From assembly GCF_000744885.1 (NCBI RefSeq), contig NZ_JQMV01000003.1, positions 62,001 through 126,000 of the forward strand: a DNA stretch of 64,000 nt. The letters are read 5' to 3'. This document shows, in pieces, positions 22,994 to 35,534 of this stretch. The DNA comes from Thermus amyloliquefaciens (GTDB lineage: Bacteria; Deinococcota; Deinococci; Deinococcales; Thermaceae). Under the pieces are notes generated by a model. It was not told the DNA's origin, searched no databases, and saw nothing but the letters and a program-made list of their open reading frames with translations. How positions within the stretch are numbered: the first letter of the stretch is position 1; each line of letters opens with the position of its first letter. The position numbers and the translations under genes are program-made.

Positions 22994-23767
22994 CTAGGCT
23001 GGGTTTCTTTGGCGTTGGGCTTCGTAGAGGAGAAGGGCGGCGCTCACCGCCACGTTCAGGCTGTCCGCCACCCCCCGCATGGGGATGCGCACCCGGGTCT
23101 GGGCCCGCTGGAGCCAGGCTTCGGGAAGCCCCTCGTCCTCCGCGCCCAGGAGGAAGGCCACCCCCTTGCGGTAGTCCTCTTCCCAGTAGATCTTTTCCCC
23201 CCGGGGGGTGGCGGCCACCAAGATGAGCCCTTTCCCCTCCAAGAAACCGCCGACCTCCTCCTCGGGGACGGGATAAACGGGTAGGGAAAAGACCGCTCCC
23301 GTGGAGTTGCGGATGACCTGGGGGCTATAGAGGTCCACCCCCTCGGCCACCAGGACCAGGTCCACCCCCGCCCCGTCCGCCGCGCGCAGGATGGCCCCGA
23401 GGTTGCCGGGTTTCTCCAGGCCCAGGAGGACCAGGACCAGGGGGGTTTGCGGGAGCCGGACCCCCTTTAGGCTTTTTTGGGGGATGCGGAAGACCCCGAT
23501 GACGGGCGGGGGATGCTCCCTTACGGAAACCCGCTCCATCGCCTCTTGGGAGAACTCCAGGATGGGAACAGGGCCCGCCAGGGCCCGGTCTTCCGGGGTG
23601 GCCTTGGGGCCGAGGAGGAGGGTTTCCAGGTGGAGGCCGGCCCTAAGGGCCCTTTCCACCTCCCGCCGTCCCTCCACCAAAAAAAGCCCGGCCCGCTCCC
23701 GCTCCTTGCGTTCCTTCAGGGCGGCCAGGGCCTTCACCTTGGGGTTAGCGGGGCTTTGGATGCGCAT
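22994..23767 (-). CDS. SpoU/TrmH family RNA 2'-O-methyltransferase
   Basis: 257 residues. It transfers methyl from SAM to a ribose in rRNA or tRNA. The N-terminal substrate-binding domain (NPKVKALAALKERKERERAGLFLVEGRREVERAL) is followed by the SPOUT knot domain with GLEKPGNLGAILRAADGAG, LLGAEDEGLPEAWL and IPMRGVADSLNVAVSAALLLYE, motifs 1 to 3 of SpoU enzymes. ATG 23767 is chosen because MRIQSPANPKVK matches the family. The start overlaps the upstream gene by 23 nt. The modified nucleotide is not predictable. Confidence 0.9.
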   Translation of the reverse strand: MRIQSPANPKVKALAALKERKERERAGLFLVEGRREVERALRAGLHLETLLLGPKATPEDRALAGPVPILEFSQEAMERVSVREHPPPVIGVFRIPQKSLKGVRLPQTPLVLVLLGLEKPGNLGAILRAADGAGVDLVLVAEGVDLYSPQVIRNSTGAVFSLPVYPVPEEEVGGFLEGKGLILVAATPRGEKIYWEEDYRKGVAFLLGAEDEGLPEAWLQRAQTRVRIPMRGVADSLNVAVSAALLLYEAQRQRNPA

Positions 23768-26039
23768 GGCGGCTCCTCGGCTCGGGGTTTCCCTGGAGGC
23801 GCACCGCAAAGCGGGTTACCCGGGGTCCGGAAAGCTCCAGGGAAACCTCCTCCACCTGGGGCAACTCCTCCAGAAGCCGGGAAAGCCTGAGGAGGATCTC
23901 CTGGTAGGGGGTGGGGTCAAGGGGAGCACCATCCGGGTTTTGCCCGTGCGCGATGGGCTTTACCAGCTCCTGGGCGTCCTTCTGGGTGAGGGGGGAAAGC
24001 CGCTGGCCCAGCACCTGGTCCCCCAGGGGGGTGGGCAGGACCAGGGTGAGGACGGGGCCGAAGAGGGGATGGGGCTTGGCGGTGAGCTTGAGGGAGAGCC
24101 CCTCCCCTTTCCCCAGGGGTAGGCCGAAGCACGCCAAAAGGGCGGCCCCCTCCGCCTGGGTCAGGGCGGTTTTCCCTTCCAGGAGCTTCCTGGCCTCCTC
24201 CAGACGCAGGTCGGGGAAGTCGGGGAAGTGGAGGGGTTCTTCCCGCCAAGCCTTGTAGGCCCAGGCCCGGCTCAAGGCGATGGCCGCCGATTCGGGGAAG
24301 CGGTAGAGGGCCACCCGGCCCGCAACCCGGGCCCGCACCCCGGGGGAGCCCATCACGCAGGCCAGGAGGAGCTTGCTTCCCTCGGCCCTCTCCAAAAGGG
24401 CCAGGAACTCCTCCTCGCTGGCAAAGCCCATGGGTACGAAGAGGAGGAACACGCTTCCCGCTTCGCTTTGCAGGGCTTCTTCCAGGGCCTGGGCGAAGGC
24501 CTCCGCCTTGGCGGCGGAGCCCAGATCCACGTGTTCTACGGCAAGCCCTCCTTCCCTTAAGGCCTCCAGGGCCAGGTTGGAGGGGCCGGAGGCGTTGGAG
24601 ATCAGGCGGACCCGGTTGTTTTCGGGAAGCTGTCCCAGGGCCAGGAGGGCGGCCACGTCAAAGGCCTCCTCCAGGTTGTTGGCCCGGATCACCCCCGCCT
24701 GGGCGAAGAGGGTCCGCACCAGGGGGTCCCGGGAAGGGTGCACCGCCAGGATGGGCTTTTTCTTGCCGATCCTCCGGGCCAGGCGGGAGAAGCGCCTGGG
24801 GTTGCCGAAGCTCTCCAGGTAGAGGAGGATCACCCGGGTTCTTTCGTCCTCCTCCCAAAACTGCAGGAGGTCGTTGGAGGAGAGGTCCGCCTTGGCCCCT
24901 AAGGAAACGAAGGAGGAGATGCCAAGCCCCATGCCCTCCGCATAGGCCATCACCGCCCGGCCCAGGGTCCCCGACTGGCTGGAGATGGCCAAAGGCCCCG
25001 GCTTGGGGAGGGGGGCCAGGCCCGCCGCCAGGCGGACATCGGGGTGGGTGTGGACCATACCCAAGGAGCCGGGGCCCAAAAGGCGCATCCCGTGGCGCCG
25101 GGCCTTGTCGGCCAGTTCCCGGGCTTCCCCTTCCGTGAAGCCGGTGGTGAGGACGATGGCCGCCCGCACCCCCCGCCTTCCCGAGGCCTCGAGGGCCTCC
25201 CAGACCCGCTCCTTGGGCACGGCGATCACCGCCAGGTCCACGGGGCCGGGGATGCTCTCCACCCGGGGGTAGGCGAGAAGGGGCCCCACCGTGCCCCCCT
25301 CCTTGCCGATGGCCTCGTTCACCGGGTACACCGGGCCTTGGAAGCGTCCAAAGATGAGGTTTTCCAGGATGCGGTAGCCGATGCTTTCCGGGTCGCGGCT
25401 CGCCCCCACCACCGCCACCCCCCGGGGGAAGAAGAAGGGGTGAAGGCTGGCGATGGTGGAGACCTTCTCCCGCCACTCAAAGCGCGCCGCCGCCTGTTCC
25501 TCCAGGAGGATCCCAAACTCCACCTCTATTTCCCCGCTATCCCGGTGGGCCCGCACCTGGAAGCCGCTTTCCATGAAGACATTGAGCATCTTCTGGTTTT
25601 CCGCCAGGACATAGGCCTGGAAGCGGCGCACCCCCCGCTTGGCGGCGATCAGGGCCAGGCGCTCCAGAAGGAGGGTGCCCAGGCCTTTCCCCTGGAAGGC
25701 GTCGTCCACCAGGAAGGCCACCTCGGCGGTGTCCTCCCCTTTAAGGCGCACGTACTCCCCCGTGGCCACCATCCTGGGGGGGTCCCCCGCCAGGACGATG
25801 AGGTTCACCTTTTCCTCCTCGGGTTTGGCGGAAAGGAGAAGCTCCGCCGCCTTTTCCGGGGAGATGGGGGAGAAGAAGCGCATGCGCAAGGACTCCGGGG
25901 ATAGGCGCCTCAGGAACTCCACGAAGAGGGGAAGGTCCTTGGGGCCTGCCCGCCTTAGGAAGGCGGTGCGTCCATCCTTGAGGAGGATGGGGCCCTCCTC
26001 GAGGCCGTGCTGGGGCGTGGGTGGGGGCACGTAGCCCAT
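23745..26039 (-). CDS. GNAT acetyltransferase / ADP-forming acyl-CoA synthetase-like fusion (Pat-type)
   Basis: 764 residues. A GNAT domain comes first (about 15-175; VDDAFQGKGLGTLLLERL is the acetyl-CoA loop), then a CoA-binding Rossmann domain (about 200-330; FFPRGVAVVGASRDPESIGYRILENL) and succinyl-CoA-ligase-like domains (about 340-640; LAISSQSGTLGRAVMAYAEG). The C-terminal ATP-grasp domain is reduced to about 110 residues and lacks the usual HKS/ATP-binding stretch, so synthetase activity is doubtful. Proteins of this build (Pat/AcP) acetylate lysines, for example in acetyl-CoA synthetase, and sense small ligands. TAGGCT lies 6 nt before the ATG. Confidence 0.85.
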   Translation of the reverse strand: MGYVPPPTPQHGLEEGPILLKDGRTAFLRRAGPKDLPLFVEFLRRLSPESLRMRFFSPISPEKAAELLLSAKPEEEKVNLIVLAGDPPRMVATGEYVRLKGEDTAEVAFLVDDAFQGKGLGTLLLERLALIAAKRGVRRFQAYVLAENQKMLNVFMESGFQVRAHRDSGEIEVEFGILLEEQAAARFEWREKVSTIASLHPFFFPRGVAVVGASRDPESIGYRILENLIFGRFQGPVYPVNEAIGKEGGTVGPLLAYPRVESIPGPVDLAVIAVPKERVWEALEASGRRGVRAAIVLTTGFTEGEARELADKARRHGMRLLGPGSLGMVHTHPDVRLAAGLAPLPKPGPLAISSQSGTLGRAVMAYAEGMGLGISSFVSLGAKADLSSNDLLQFWEEDERTRVILLYLESFGNPRRFSRLARRIGKKKPILAVHPSRDPLVRTLFAQAGVIRANNLEEAFDVAALLALGQLPENNRVRLISNASGPSNLALEALREGGLAVEHVDLGSAAKAEAFAQALEEALQSEAGSVFLLFVPMGFASEEEFLALLERAEGSKLLLACVMGSPGVRARVAGRVALYRFPESAAIALSRAWAYKAWREEPLHFPDFPDLRLEEARKLLEGKTALTQAEGAALLACFGLPLGKGEGLSLKLTAKPHPLFGPVLTLVLPTPLGDQVLGQRLSPLTQKDAQELVKPIAHGQNPDGAPLDPTPYQEILLRLSRLLEELPQVEEVSLELSGPRVTRFAVRLQGNPEPRSRHAHPKPR

Positions 26040-26103
26040 GCCTTTAGCCTACTCCTCCGCGCCTGGGGGCGCTTGCCAGGTGGTCCTTTCCCCCGCTTCC
26101 CGG

Positions 26104-26109
26104 TAGCAT
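26104..26109 (+). promoter_or_regulatory. -10 element (TAGCAT) for pgi
   Basis: TAGCAT ends 6 nt before the pgi ATG, consistent with a leaderless mRNA. The divergent fusion gene has TAGGCT at the same distance from its own start on the other side of the 76-nt gap. Confidence 0.45.
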
Positions 26110-26115
26110 GGGTCC

Positions 26116-27381
26116 ATGCTCAGGCTGGATACCCGTTTCCTTGCCCATTTCCCGGAGGCCCTCAAGGAGCACGCTTCCCTCCTCCTAAGGGCCCGGGAGG
26201 CCCTTCTTTCCAGACGGCAGGATCCCCAAAGCATGCTGGGTTGGATCGATCTCCCCGAGGACACGGAAACCTTAAGGCATATCCGCCGCTACCGCGAGGC
26301 CAACCCCTGGGTGGAGGACTTTGTTCTTCTGGGCATCGGGGGAAGCGCCTTGGGGCCTAAGGCTTTGGAGGCCGCCTTCAACGAAGGCGGTGTCCGCTTC
26401 CATTACGTGGACCACGTGGAGCCGGAGCCCGTGCTTCGGCTCCTTCGGGGCCTGGATCCGCGGAAGACCCTGGTGAATGCGGTTTCCAAGTCGGGGGCTA
26501 CCGCGGAAACCCTGGCCGCCCTCCTCCTCTTCCTCAACTGGCTTCGGGAGCACCTGGGGGAGGACTGGCGGCGGCACCTGGTCCTCACCACCGACCCCCG
26601 GCGGGGGGCACTGCGGGCCCTGGCGGCCAGGGAGGGCCTCCTGGCCTTTGCCATTCCGGAAAACGTGGGAGGGCGCTTTTCCGTGCTCTCCCCGGTGGGC
26701 CTCCTCCCCTTGGCCTTCGCCGGGATGGACCTCGAGGCCCTCCTCATGGGGGCCAGGAAGGCCAACGAGGTGGCCCTGGCCCCCCTGGAGGAGAGCCTTC
26801 CCCTGCAGACCGCCCTTCTGCAGCACCTCCACCGCCACCTGCCCGTCACCGTCTTCATGGTCTACTCCGAGCGGCTCAAATACCTTCCCGCCTGGTTCGT
26901 CCAGCTCCACGACGAGTCCCTGGGCAAACGGGATGGGGAGGGCAACCGGGTGGGCACCACCGCGGTGCCCGCCTTGGGCCCACAGGACCAGCACGCCCAG
27001 GTGCAGCTTTTCCGGGAAGGCCCCCTGGACAAGCTCATCGTTCTGGTGGTGCCGGAAAGGCCCACGGAGGACCTCGCCCTGCCCCGGGTGGAAGGCCTCG
27101 AGGAGGAGGCGGGCTACCTCGTGGGCAAGAGCCTCTTCCAGCTCCTAAGGGCCGAAGCCGAGGCCACCTACCAGGCCTTGGCGGAAGCGGGGCAGAGAAC
27201 CTACACCCTGTACCTCTCGGAGGTTTCCCCCTACGCGGTGGGCTGGCTTTTGCAACACCTCATGTGGCAGACCGCGTTCCTGGGGGAGCTTTGGGGGGTC
27301 AACGCCTTTGACCAGCCCGGGGTGGAGCTGGGCAAGCGCTTGACCTTTGCCCTTCTGGGACGCCCCGGATACCCCTCCTGA
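26116..27381 (+). CDS. pgi: Glucose-6-phosphate isomerase
   Basis: 421 residues, shorter than the E. coli enzyme (549) and like the compact Thermus and Bacillus type. It interconverts glucose-6-phosphate and fructose-6-phosphate. FVLLGIGGSALGPKAL and NAVSKSGATAETLAALL are the SIS phosphate-binding motifs, GGRFSVLSPVGLLP is PROSITE signature 1, and GELWGVNAFDQPGVELGKRL contains the signature-2 region with the catalytic Lys. pckA follows 52 nt later on the same strand. Confidence 0.95.
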   Translation: MLRLDTRFLAHFPEALKEHASLLLRAREALLSRRQDPQSMLGWIDLPEDTETLRHIRRYREANPWVEDFVLLGIGGSALGPKALEAAFNEGGVRFHYVDHVEPEPVLRLLRGLDPRKTLVNAVSKSGATAETLAALLLFLNWLREHLGEDWRRHLVLTTDPRRGALRALAAREGLLAFAIPENVGGRFSVLSPVGLLPLAFAGMDLEALLMGARKANEVALAPLEESLPLQTALLQHLHRHLPVTVFMVYSERLKYLPAWFVQLHDESLGKRDGEGNRVGTTAVPALGPQDQHAQVQLFREGPLDKLIVLVVPERPTEDLALPRVEGLEEEAGYLVGKSLFQLLRAEAEATYQALAEAGQRTYTLYLSEVSPYAVGWLLQHLMWQTAFLGELWGVNAFDQPGVELGKRLTFALLGRPGYPS

Positions 27382-27433
27382 CCTTGGAAGCGTGGAAAGG
27401 GGTGTATGATGCCCTAGGCATAAGGGGGTCTTT

Positions 27434-29020
27434 ATGGACCGACTGGAGCCTTTGGGCATCAAGCCGAAAAAGCAGGTTTTTTGGAACACGGTTTCTCCCG
27501 TCCTGGTGGAACACACCTTGGCCAGGGGGGAGGGGTTTTTGGCCCACAAGGGGCCCTTGGTGGTGGACACCACCCCCTACACCGGCAGAAGCCCCCGGGA
27601 CAAGTTCGTGGTGCGGGAGCCCGAGGTGGAGGGGGAGATCTGGTGGGGGGAGGTGAACCAGCCCTTCGCCCCAGAGGCCTTCCAGGCCCTCCTGGAGCGG
27701 GTGGCGGCCTACCTCTCCGACCGGGACCTTTACGTTCAGGACCTTTACGCCGGGGCCGACAAGCGCTACCGCCTGCCGGTGAGGGTGGTGACGGAAAGCC
27801 CCTGGCACGCCCTCTTTGCCCGTAACATGTTCCTTCTCCCCCGCCGCTTCCCCGAGGACGACGAGGTGGAGCCCTTCACCCCTGGCTTTACCGTGATCCA
27901 CGCCCCCTACTTCCTGGCCGACCCCGGGCGGGACGGTACCCGGAGCGAGGTCTTCGTGGGCATTAGCTTCCAGCGGAAGCTGGTGCTCATCGTGGGTACC
28001 AAGTACGCCGGGGAGATCAAGAAGAGCATCTTCACCGTGATGAACTACCTCATGCCCAAGCTTGGGGTCTTCCCCATGCACGCCTCGGCCAACGTGGGGA
28101 AGGGGGGGGATGTGGCCGTCTTCTTCGGGCTTTCGGGGACGGGGAAGACCACCCTTTCCACCGACCCGGAGAGGCCCTTGATCGGCGACGACGAGCACGG
28201 TTGGAGCGAGGAGGGGGTCTTCAACTTCGAGGGGGGTTGCTACGCCAAGGTCATCCGGCTTTCCCCGGAGCACGAGCCCCTTATCTACAAAGCCTCCAAT
28301 CAGTTTGAGGCCATTTTGGAAAACGTGGTGGTGAACCCGGAAAGCCGGCGGGTGGAGTGGGACGACGACACCAAGACGGAGAACACCCGGGCCTCGTACC
28401 CCATCGCCCACCTGGAAAACGTGGTGGACTCGGGCATGGCGGGCCATCCCAAGGCCATCTTCTTCCTCTCCGCCGACGCCTACGGGGTCCTGCCCCCCAT
28501 CGCCCGCCTCTCTCCGGAGCAGGCCATGTACTATTTCCTTTCCGGCTACACCGCCCGGGTGGCGGGGACGGAAAGGGGGATCACCGAGCCCAAGGCCACC
28601 TTCTCCGCCTGCTTCGGGGCGCCCTTTTTGCCCATGCACCCCGGGGTTTACGCCAAGATGCTGGGGGAGAAGATCGCGAAGCATGGCCCCCGGGTGTACC
28701 TGTTGAACACGGGCTGGACCGGGGGACCCTACGGGGTAGGCCGCCGCTTCCCCCTTCCCGTGACCCGGGCCCTCCTCCAGGCGGCGCTTTCCGGGGCCCT
28801 CGAGGGGGTCCCTTACCGTCAGGATCCCGTCTTCGGCTTTGAGGTGCCCTTGGAGGTACCCGGGGTGCCGAGGGAACTTCTGGACCCGCGGGAAACCTGG
28901 GCCGACAAGGAGGCCTATGACCGCCAGGCCAGGAAGCTGGCGGCGCTTTTCCAGGAGAACTTCCGCAAATACGCCGACGGGGTGGAGGAAGCGGTGCTCC
29001 AGGCGGGGCCGAGGCTGTAG
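27434..29020 (+). CDS. pckA: Phosphoenolpyruvate carboxykinase (ATP)
   Basis: 528 residues. It converts oxaloacetate and ATP to PEP, ADP and CO2 in gluconeogenesis. [16 protein letters not shown] is the kinase-1a phosphate loop, IGDDEHGW the kinase-2 metal site, and [11 protein letters not shown] the substrate loop near residue 48. Length and motifs fit the ATP-dependent class. A TATGAT hexamer at 27405-27410 may be its promoter. It is followed by a hairpin terminator. Confidence 0.96.
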   Translation: MDRLEPLGIKPKKQVFWNTVSPVLVEHTLARGEGFLAHKGPLVVDTTPYTGRSPRDKFVVREPEVEGEIWWGEVNQPFAPEAFQALLERVAAYLSDRDLYVQDLYAGADKRYRLPVRVVTESPWHALFARNMFLLPRRFPEDDEVEPFTPGFTVIHAPYFLADPGRDGTRSEVFVGISFQRKLVLIVGTKYAGEIKKSIFTVMNYLMPKLGVFPMHASANVGKGGDVAVFFGLSGTGKTTLSTDPERPLIGDDEHGWSEEGVFNFEGGCYAKVIRLSPEHEPLIYKASNQFEAILENVVVNPESRRVEWDDDTKTENTRASYPIAHLENVVDSGMAGHPKAIFFLSADAYGVLPPIARLSPEQAMYYFLSGYTARVAGTERGITEPKATFSACFGAPFLPMHPGVYAKMLGEKIAKHGPRVYLLNTGWTGGPYGVGRRFPLPVTRALLQAALSGALEGVPYRQDPVFGFEVPLEVPGVPRELLDPRETWADKEAYDRQARKLAALFQENFRKYADGVEEAVLQAGPRL

Positions 29021-29036
29021 GGGAGAAGGGGCCTTG

Positions 29037-29060
29037 GGGGCTGGGCCCACGCCCAGCCCC
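29037..29060 (+). terminator. Terminator hairpin after pckA
   Basis: A 10-bp stem, GGGGCTGGGC with its complement around a CCAC loop, 16 nt after the pckA stop. Only two T residues follow directly, and a second smaller hairpin (CTTGCC/GGGCAAG) comes next. Confidence 0.7.
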
Positions 29061-29132
29061 TTGCCAAATAGGGCAAGGGGGTATTAGGCTCCTAAGGGGC
29101 GGGCAATGGAAGGGACAAATGTACTTCACCCC

Positions 29133-29160
29133 TGGACCAGGTCTTCTGGCAAAATAGTAC
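29133..29160 (+). promoter_or_regulatory. Promoter of the caa3 oxidase locus
   Basis: TGGACC, 16-bp spacer, TAGTAC. It precedes the ctaA-ctaB ATG by 28 nt and is the only good promoter before the three oxidase genes, which are spaced by 11 and 13 nt. Confidence 0.5.
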
Positions 29161-29188
29161 GCACCACCGTCTGGGGGACGGGTGCCCT

Positions 29189-31009
29189 ATGAGCCAACCT
29201 TGGTTTAGCCGCTACGCCTGGGGAGTTTTGGTGTGGAACGTCCTGGTGGCCCTCTGGGGGGCTTATGTGCGGGCCACGGGGTCGGGGGCGGGGTGCGGGG
29301 CCCACTGGCCCACCTGTAACGGGGAGGTCATCCCCAGAAGCCCCGGGGTGGAGACCCTCATCGAGTTCACCCACCGGGCCACCTCGGGCCTGGCCTTCCT
29401 TTCCGTGCTCCTCTTGGCCTTCCTGGCCTTCCGCCTTTGGCCCAAGGGGCATCCCGTGCGGCTTGGGGCGGGTTTGGCCTTCTTTTTCATGATCACCGAG
29501 AGCCTGGTGGGGGCCTCCTTGGTCCTCTTCGGCTGGGTGGCGGACAACGTCAGCGCGGAGCGGGCCGTGGTGCAGATGGTGCACCTGGCCAACACCTACT
29601 TCCTCCTGGCTTCCCTGGTCCTCACCGCCTGGTGGGCTTCCGGTGGGGCCCCCCTGCGCCTGAGGGGACAGGGGGCGGTGGGGGTGGCCTTGCTCCTGGG
29701 CCTTTTGGCCCTCCTTTTCCTGGGCATGAGCGGGGCGGTGACCGCCTTGGGCGACCTCCTTTTCCCCGTGCGGAATACCCTCGAGGCCCTGGAGCGCTCC
29801 TTGACCCCGGGCGAGCACTTCCTGGTGCGCCTTCGGGTTCTCCATCCCCTTATTGCGGTGAGCGTGGGGCTTTATGTGGTGTTTGCCGGCTACCTGGTGG
29901 CTCATCTGCGGCCTTCTTCCCACACCCGGCGCTTCGCCCACGCCCTGGCCTACCTCTATGGGGTGCAGCTTCTGGCGGGCCTGGTGAACGTCTGGCTCAA
30001 GGCTCCCGTCTGGATGCAGATCCTCCACCTCTTCCTGGCCTATGCCGTGTGGCTCTTCTTCGTCCTCTTGGTGGCTGCGGCCCTTGACCGGGGGGCCAGG
30101 CGGGTGGAGCTGGGGGAGGGGACGGAGGCGGGGGTACACCGGGGCACCGGGGGCGCCACCTGGAAGGATTACCTGGCCCTCACCAAGCCGCGGGTGATCA
30201 GCCTGCTTCTCTTCACCACCCTTTTCGCCATGCTCATCGCCGCCAGGGGCTGGCCTGGGACAGGGCTCTTCCTGGCCGTGGCCCTGGGTGGCTACATGAT
30301 GGCGGGAGCGGCCAACGCCATCAACATGGTGGTGGACCGGGACATTGACGCCCGCATGCGCCGCACGGCCAAGAGGCCCACGGTCACCCAACGCATCTCC
30401 AGCCGCGACGCCCTGCTCTTCGCTTTTGGCCTAGCCCTTCTGGCCTTTCTCCTCCTCTGGTGGGGGGCGAACCTGCTGACGGCCACCCTGGCCCTCATGG
30501 GCCTCATCTGGTACGTGCTGGTCTACACCCTTTACCTGAAGCGGCGGACCTGGCACAACATCGTCATCGGCGGGGCGGCGGGGGCCTTCCCGCCCCTGGT
30601 GGGCTGGGCGGCGGTGACGGGTGAGTTAAGCCTCTTTGCCTGGTACCTCTTCGCCCTCATCTTCTTCTGGACCCCGGTGCACTTCTGGGCCTTGGCCCTC
30701 ATGATCCAGGACGACTATAAGGCGGTGGGCGTCCCCATGTTGCCCGTGGTGCTGGGCGAACGGGTGACGGTGATGCAGATCGCCCTTTATGCGCTCCTCA
30801 CCGCCTTGATCTCCCTCATGCCCCTCCTTTTGGGGGAACTCGGCCTCGTCTACCTCTTCTTTAGCCTCACCCTTAACGCTTTGCTTATCCTTAAGAGCTT
30901 GGCCCTCTACCGCCAGCCCGAACGGAGGACGGCGGTTTCGCTGTATAAATACTCCATGCTCTACCTGGCCCTCTTGTTCGTGGCCATGGCGGTGGATCGG
31001 GTGCTTTAG
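29189..31009 (+). CDS. ctaA-ctaB: Fused heme A synthase (CtaA) and heme O synthase (CtaB)
   Basis: 606 residues, two membrane enzymes in one chain. Residues 1 to about 310 are CtaA/Cox15: [30 protein letters not shown] and [11 protein letters not shown] give the heme-ligating histidines and the CxxxxxxC pair. Residues about 325-606 are CtaB, the protoheme farnesyltransferase: [38 protein letters not shown] (prenyl diphosphate/Mg motif) and [24 protein letters not shown]. Together they make heme A from heme B. This fusion is known in Thermus. First gene of the oxidase locus. Confidence 0.95.
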   Translation: MSQPWFSRYAWGVLVWNVLVALWGAYVRATGSGAGCGAHWPTCNGEVIPRSPGVETLIEFTHRATSGLAFLSVLLLAFLAFRLWPKGHPVRLGAGLAFFFMITESLVGASLVLFGWVADNVSAERAVVQMVHLANTYFLLASLVLTAWWASGGAPLRLRGQGAVGVALLLGLLALLFLGMSGAVTALGDLLFPVRNTLEALERSLTPGEHFLVRLRVLHPLIAVSVGLYVVFAGYLVAHLRPSSHTRRFAHALAYLYGVQLLAGLVNVWLKAPVWMQILHLFLAYAVWLFFVLLVAAALDRGARRVELGEGTEAGVHRGTGGATWKDYLALTKPRVISLLLFTTLFAMLIAARGWPGTGLFLAVALGGYMMAGAANAINMVVDRDIDARMRRTAKRPTVTQRISSRDALLFAFGLALLAFLLLWWGANLLTATLALMGLIWYVLVYTLYLKRRTWHNIVIGGAAGAFPPLVGWAAVTGELSLFAWYLFALIFFWTPVHFWALALMIQDDYKAVGVPMLPVVLGERVTVMQIALYALLTALISLMPLLLGELGLVYLFFSLTLNALLILKSLALYRQPERRTAVSLYKYSMLYLALLFVAMAVDRVL

Positions 31010-31020
31010 GGAGGGAGTGG

Positions 31021-34423
<3,403 letters not shown>

Positions 34424-34439
34424 GCCCCTTGGGTTTTGG

Positions 34440-34464
34440 GCCCCCGCCCTTGGGCGGGGGCTTT
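34440..34464 (+). terminator. Terminator after the caa3 oxidase genes
   Basis: A perfect 10-bp stem GCCCCCGCCC with its complement around a TT loop, followed by TTT. It ends the ctaAB-coxBA unit. Confidence 0.85.
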
Positions 34465-34481
34465 GCTATGTATGGAAAGGG

Positions 34482-35183
34482 ATGCGCCTTTTGGTGGTGG
34501 ACTTTGACTTCTTCTTCCCCGTGCCCCAGGACCCAAGGGATCCCTTGGCCCCTCTTTACGCCTGGGCCCACTTTGAGACCCCCTACTACCTGGGGGAGGT
34601 CTGGGAGGAGCGGGCCTTGGCCTTTTTCTTGAGGGGCCTTCCCTTTCCCCAGGCCCAGGGCTGGGAGGGGTTTTGGCAGCGCTTCGCTTTCGCCCCGGGG
34701 GCTCACCTTTACTATGCGGACTCCAACGCCTTGGCCTTCCATCCAAAGGTGCGCCAGGGGGTGGAGGAGGTGGTGCTCTTTGACGCCCACCACGACGCCG
34801 GGTACCGCCCCTTGGGCGAGGAGCCCGCCTGCGACGACTGGATGGTCTTTTACGCCCGGCAGGGGGCTAGGCTTAGGGTCTTCTACCCTTCTTGGCGGGA
34901 TCCCGCCTTGGACCCCGGGCCCGCGGTGCCCGTGGAGCGCCAAAAGGACCCCGGGGGGCCGGTGGAAGGGGTCTTCCACCGGGTCTTCCTCTGCCGCAGC
35001 GGGGCCTGGGTGCCCCCTTGGACCGACGGGGCCTTCTTCGCCCTTCTGGAGGCCGCTCCCCTTCCCAAGGTGGCCCTGGAGGGGGTGGCGAGGAGGGCCT
35101 TGGACCTCGAGGGCCTAAAGCGAAGGGCCCAGGAGGAAGCCCTTGGCCTGAGGTTTCTGGAACGCCTAAGGGGGCTTTGCTAG
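34482..35183 (+). CDS. Unknown protein with Asp/His-rich motifs (arginase/UPF0489-like)
   Basis: 233 residues from ATG 34482 (MRLLVVDFDFFFPVP), preceded by AAAGGG. Two acidic/His motifs stand out: VVDFDFFFP at the start and VVLFDAHHDAGY near residue 105, and CDDWMVFYARQGA follows. DAHHD-type clusters occur in metal-dependent hydrolases of the arginase/deacetylase fold and in the UPF0489 family, so a metal-binding enzyme is plausible. I cannot assign a substrate. It lies alone between the oxidase terminator and the tRNA promoter. Confidence 0.65.
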   Translation: MRLLVVDFDFFFPVPQDPRDPLAPLYAWAHFETPYYLGEVWEERALAFFLRGLPFPQAQGWEGFWQRFAFAPGAHLYYADSNALAFHPKVRQGVEEVVLFDAHHDAGYRPLGEEPACDDWMVFYARQGARLRVFYPSWRDPALDPGPAVPVERQKDPGGPVEGVFHRVFLCRSGAWVPPWTDGAFFALLEAAPLPKVALEGVARRALDLEGLKRRAQEEALGLRFLERLRGLC

Positions 35184-35192
35184 GCCTTGCCC

Positions 35193-35221
35193 TGGACATG
35201 CTTCCCTTCTTCCCCTATAAT
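35193..35221 (+). promoter_or_regulatory. Promoter of the tRNA operon
   Basis: TGGACA (35193-35198), 17-bp spacer, TATAAT (35216-35221), 13 nt before the first tRNA. It is the closest match to consensus in the window, as expected for stable RNA. Confidence 0.85.
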
Positions 35222-35234
35222 CACTAAGGCTGTT

Positions 35235-35310
35235 GGGCCGTTAGCTCAGCTGGCAGAGCAACCGACTTTTAATCGGTAGGTCGCAGGTTCGAATCCTGCA
35301 CGGCCCACCA
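35235..35310 (+). tRNA. tRNA-Lys(UUU)
   Basis: Acceptor arms GGGCCGT and ACGGCCC, D-loop TTAGCTCAGCTGGCAGAGC, anticodon loop CTTTTAA giving anticodon TTT, TPsiC arm GCAGGTTCGAATCCTGC, and an encoded CCA end. First of three tRNAs transcribed together. Confidence 0.96.
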
Positions 35311-35316
35311 AACCGG

Positions 35317-35391
35317 GGCCCCATCGTCTAGCGGTCAGGACGCGGCCCTCTCAAGGCCGAAACGGGGGTTCGATTCCCCCTGGGGTCACCA
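35317..35391 (+). tRNA. tRNA-Glu(CUC)
   Basis: Acceptor arms GGCCCCA and TGGGGTC (one G-T pair), anticodon stem CGGCC with loop CTCTCAA giving anticodon CTC, TPsiC arm GGGGGTTCGATTCCCCC, and encoded CCA. Six nt separate it from tRNA-Lys. Confidence 0.95.
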
Positions 35392-35392
35392 C

Positions 35393-35469
35393 GGGCGGCT
35401 AGCTCAGCTGGTCAGAGCGCTCGCCTTACAAGCGAGAGGCCAGAGGTTCAAATCCTCTGCCGCCCACCA
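35393..35469 (+). tRNA. tRNA-Val(UAC)
   Basis: Acceptor arms GGGCGGC and GCCGCCC, anticodon stem CTCGC with loop CTTACAA giving anticodon TAC, TPsiC arm AGAGGTTCAAATCCTCT, and encoded CCA. A single base separates it from tRNA-Glu, so processing must be precise. Confidence 0.95.
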
Positions 35470-35485
35470 GCTCCAGGAGGCAAGG

Positions 35486-35516
35486 CTCCCCCCTCGCTAG
35501 CGAGGGGGGAGATGTT
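35486..35516 (+). terminator. Terminator of the tRNA operon
   Basis: A perfect 12-bp stem, CTCCCCCCTCGC with its complement around a TA loop, followed by ATGTTTT. It lies 16 nt after the last tRNA and about 20 nt before the convergent dciA-like stop, so it may serve both strands. Confidence 0.85.
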
Positions 35517-35534
35517 TTGAAGGCGCTTGGAGGC

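Noticed and set aside
27384-27410. TTGGAA...TATGAT promoter for pckA
   Set aside because: Spacer is only 15 bp and the distance to the ATG is 23 nt without a clear Shine-Dalgarno; kept as a mention in the pckA entry rather than a feature.
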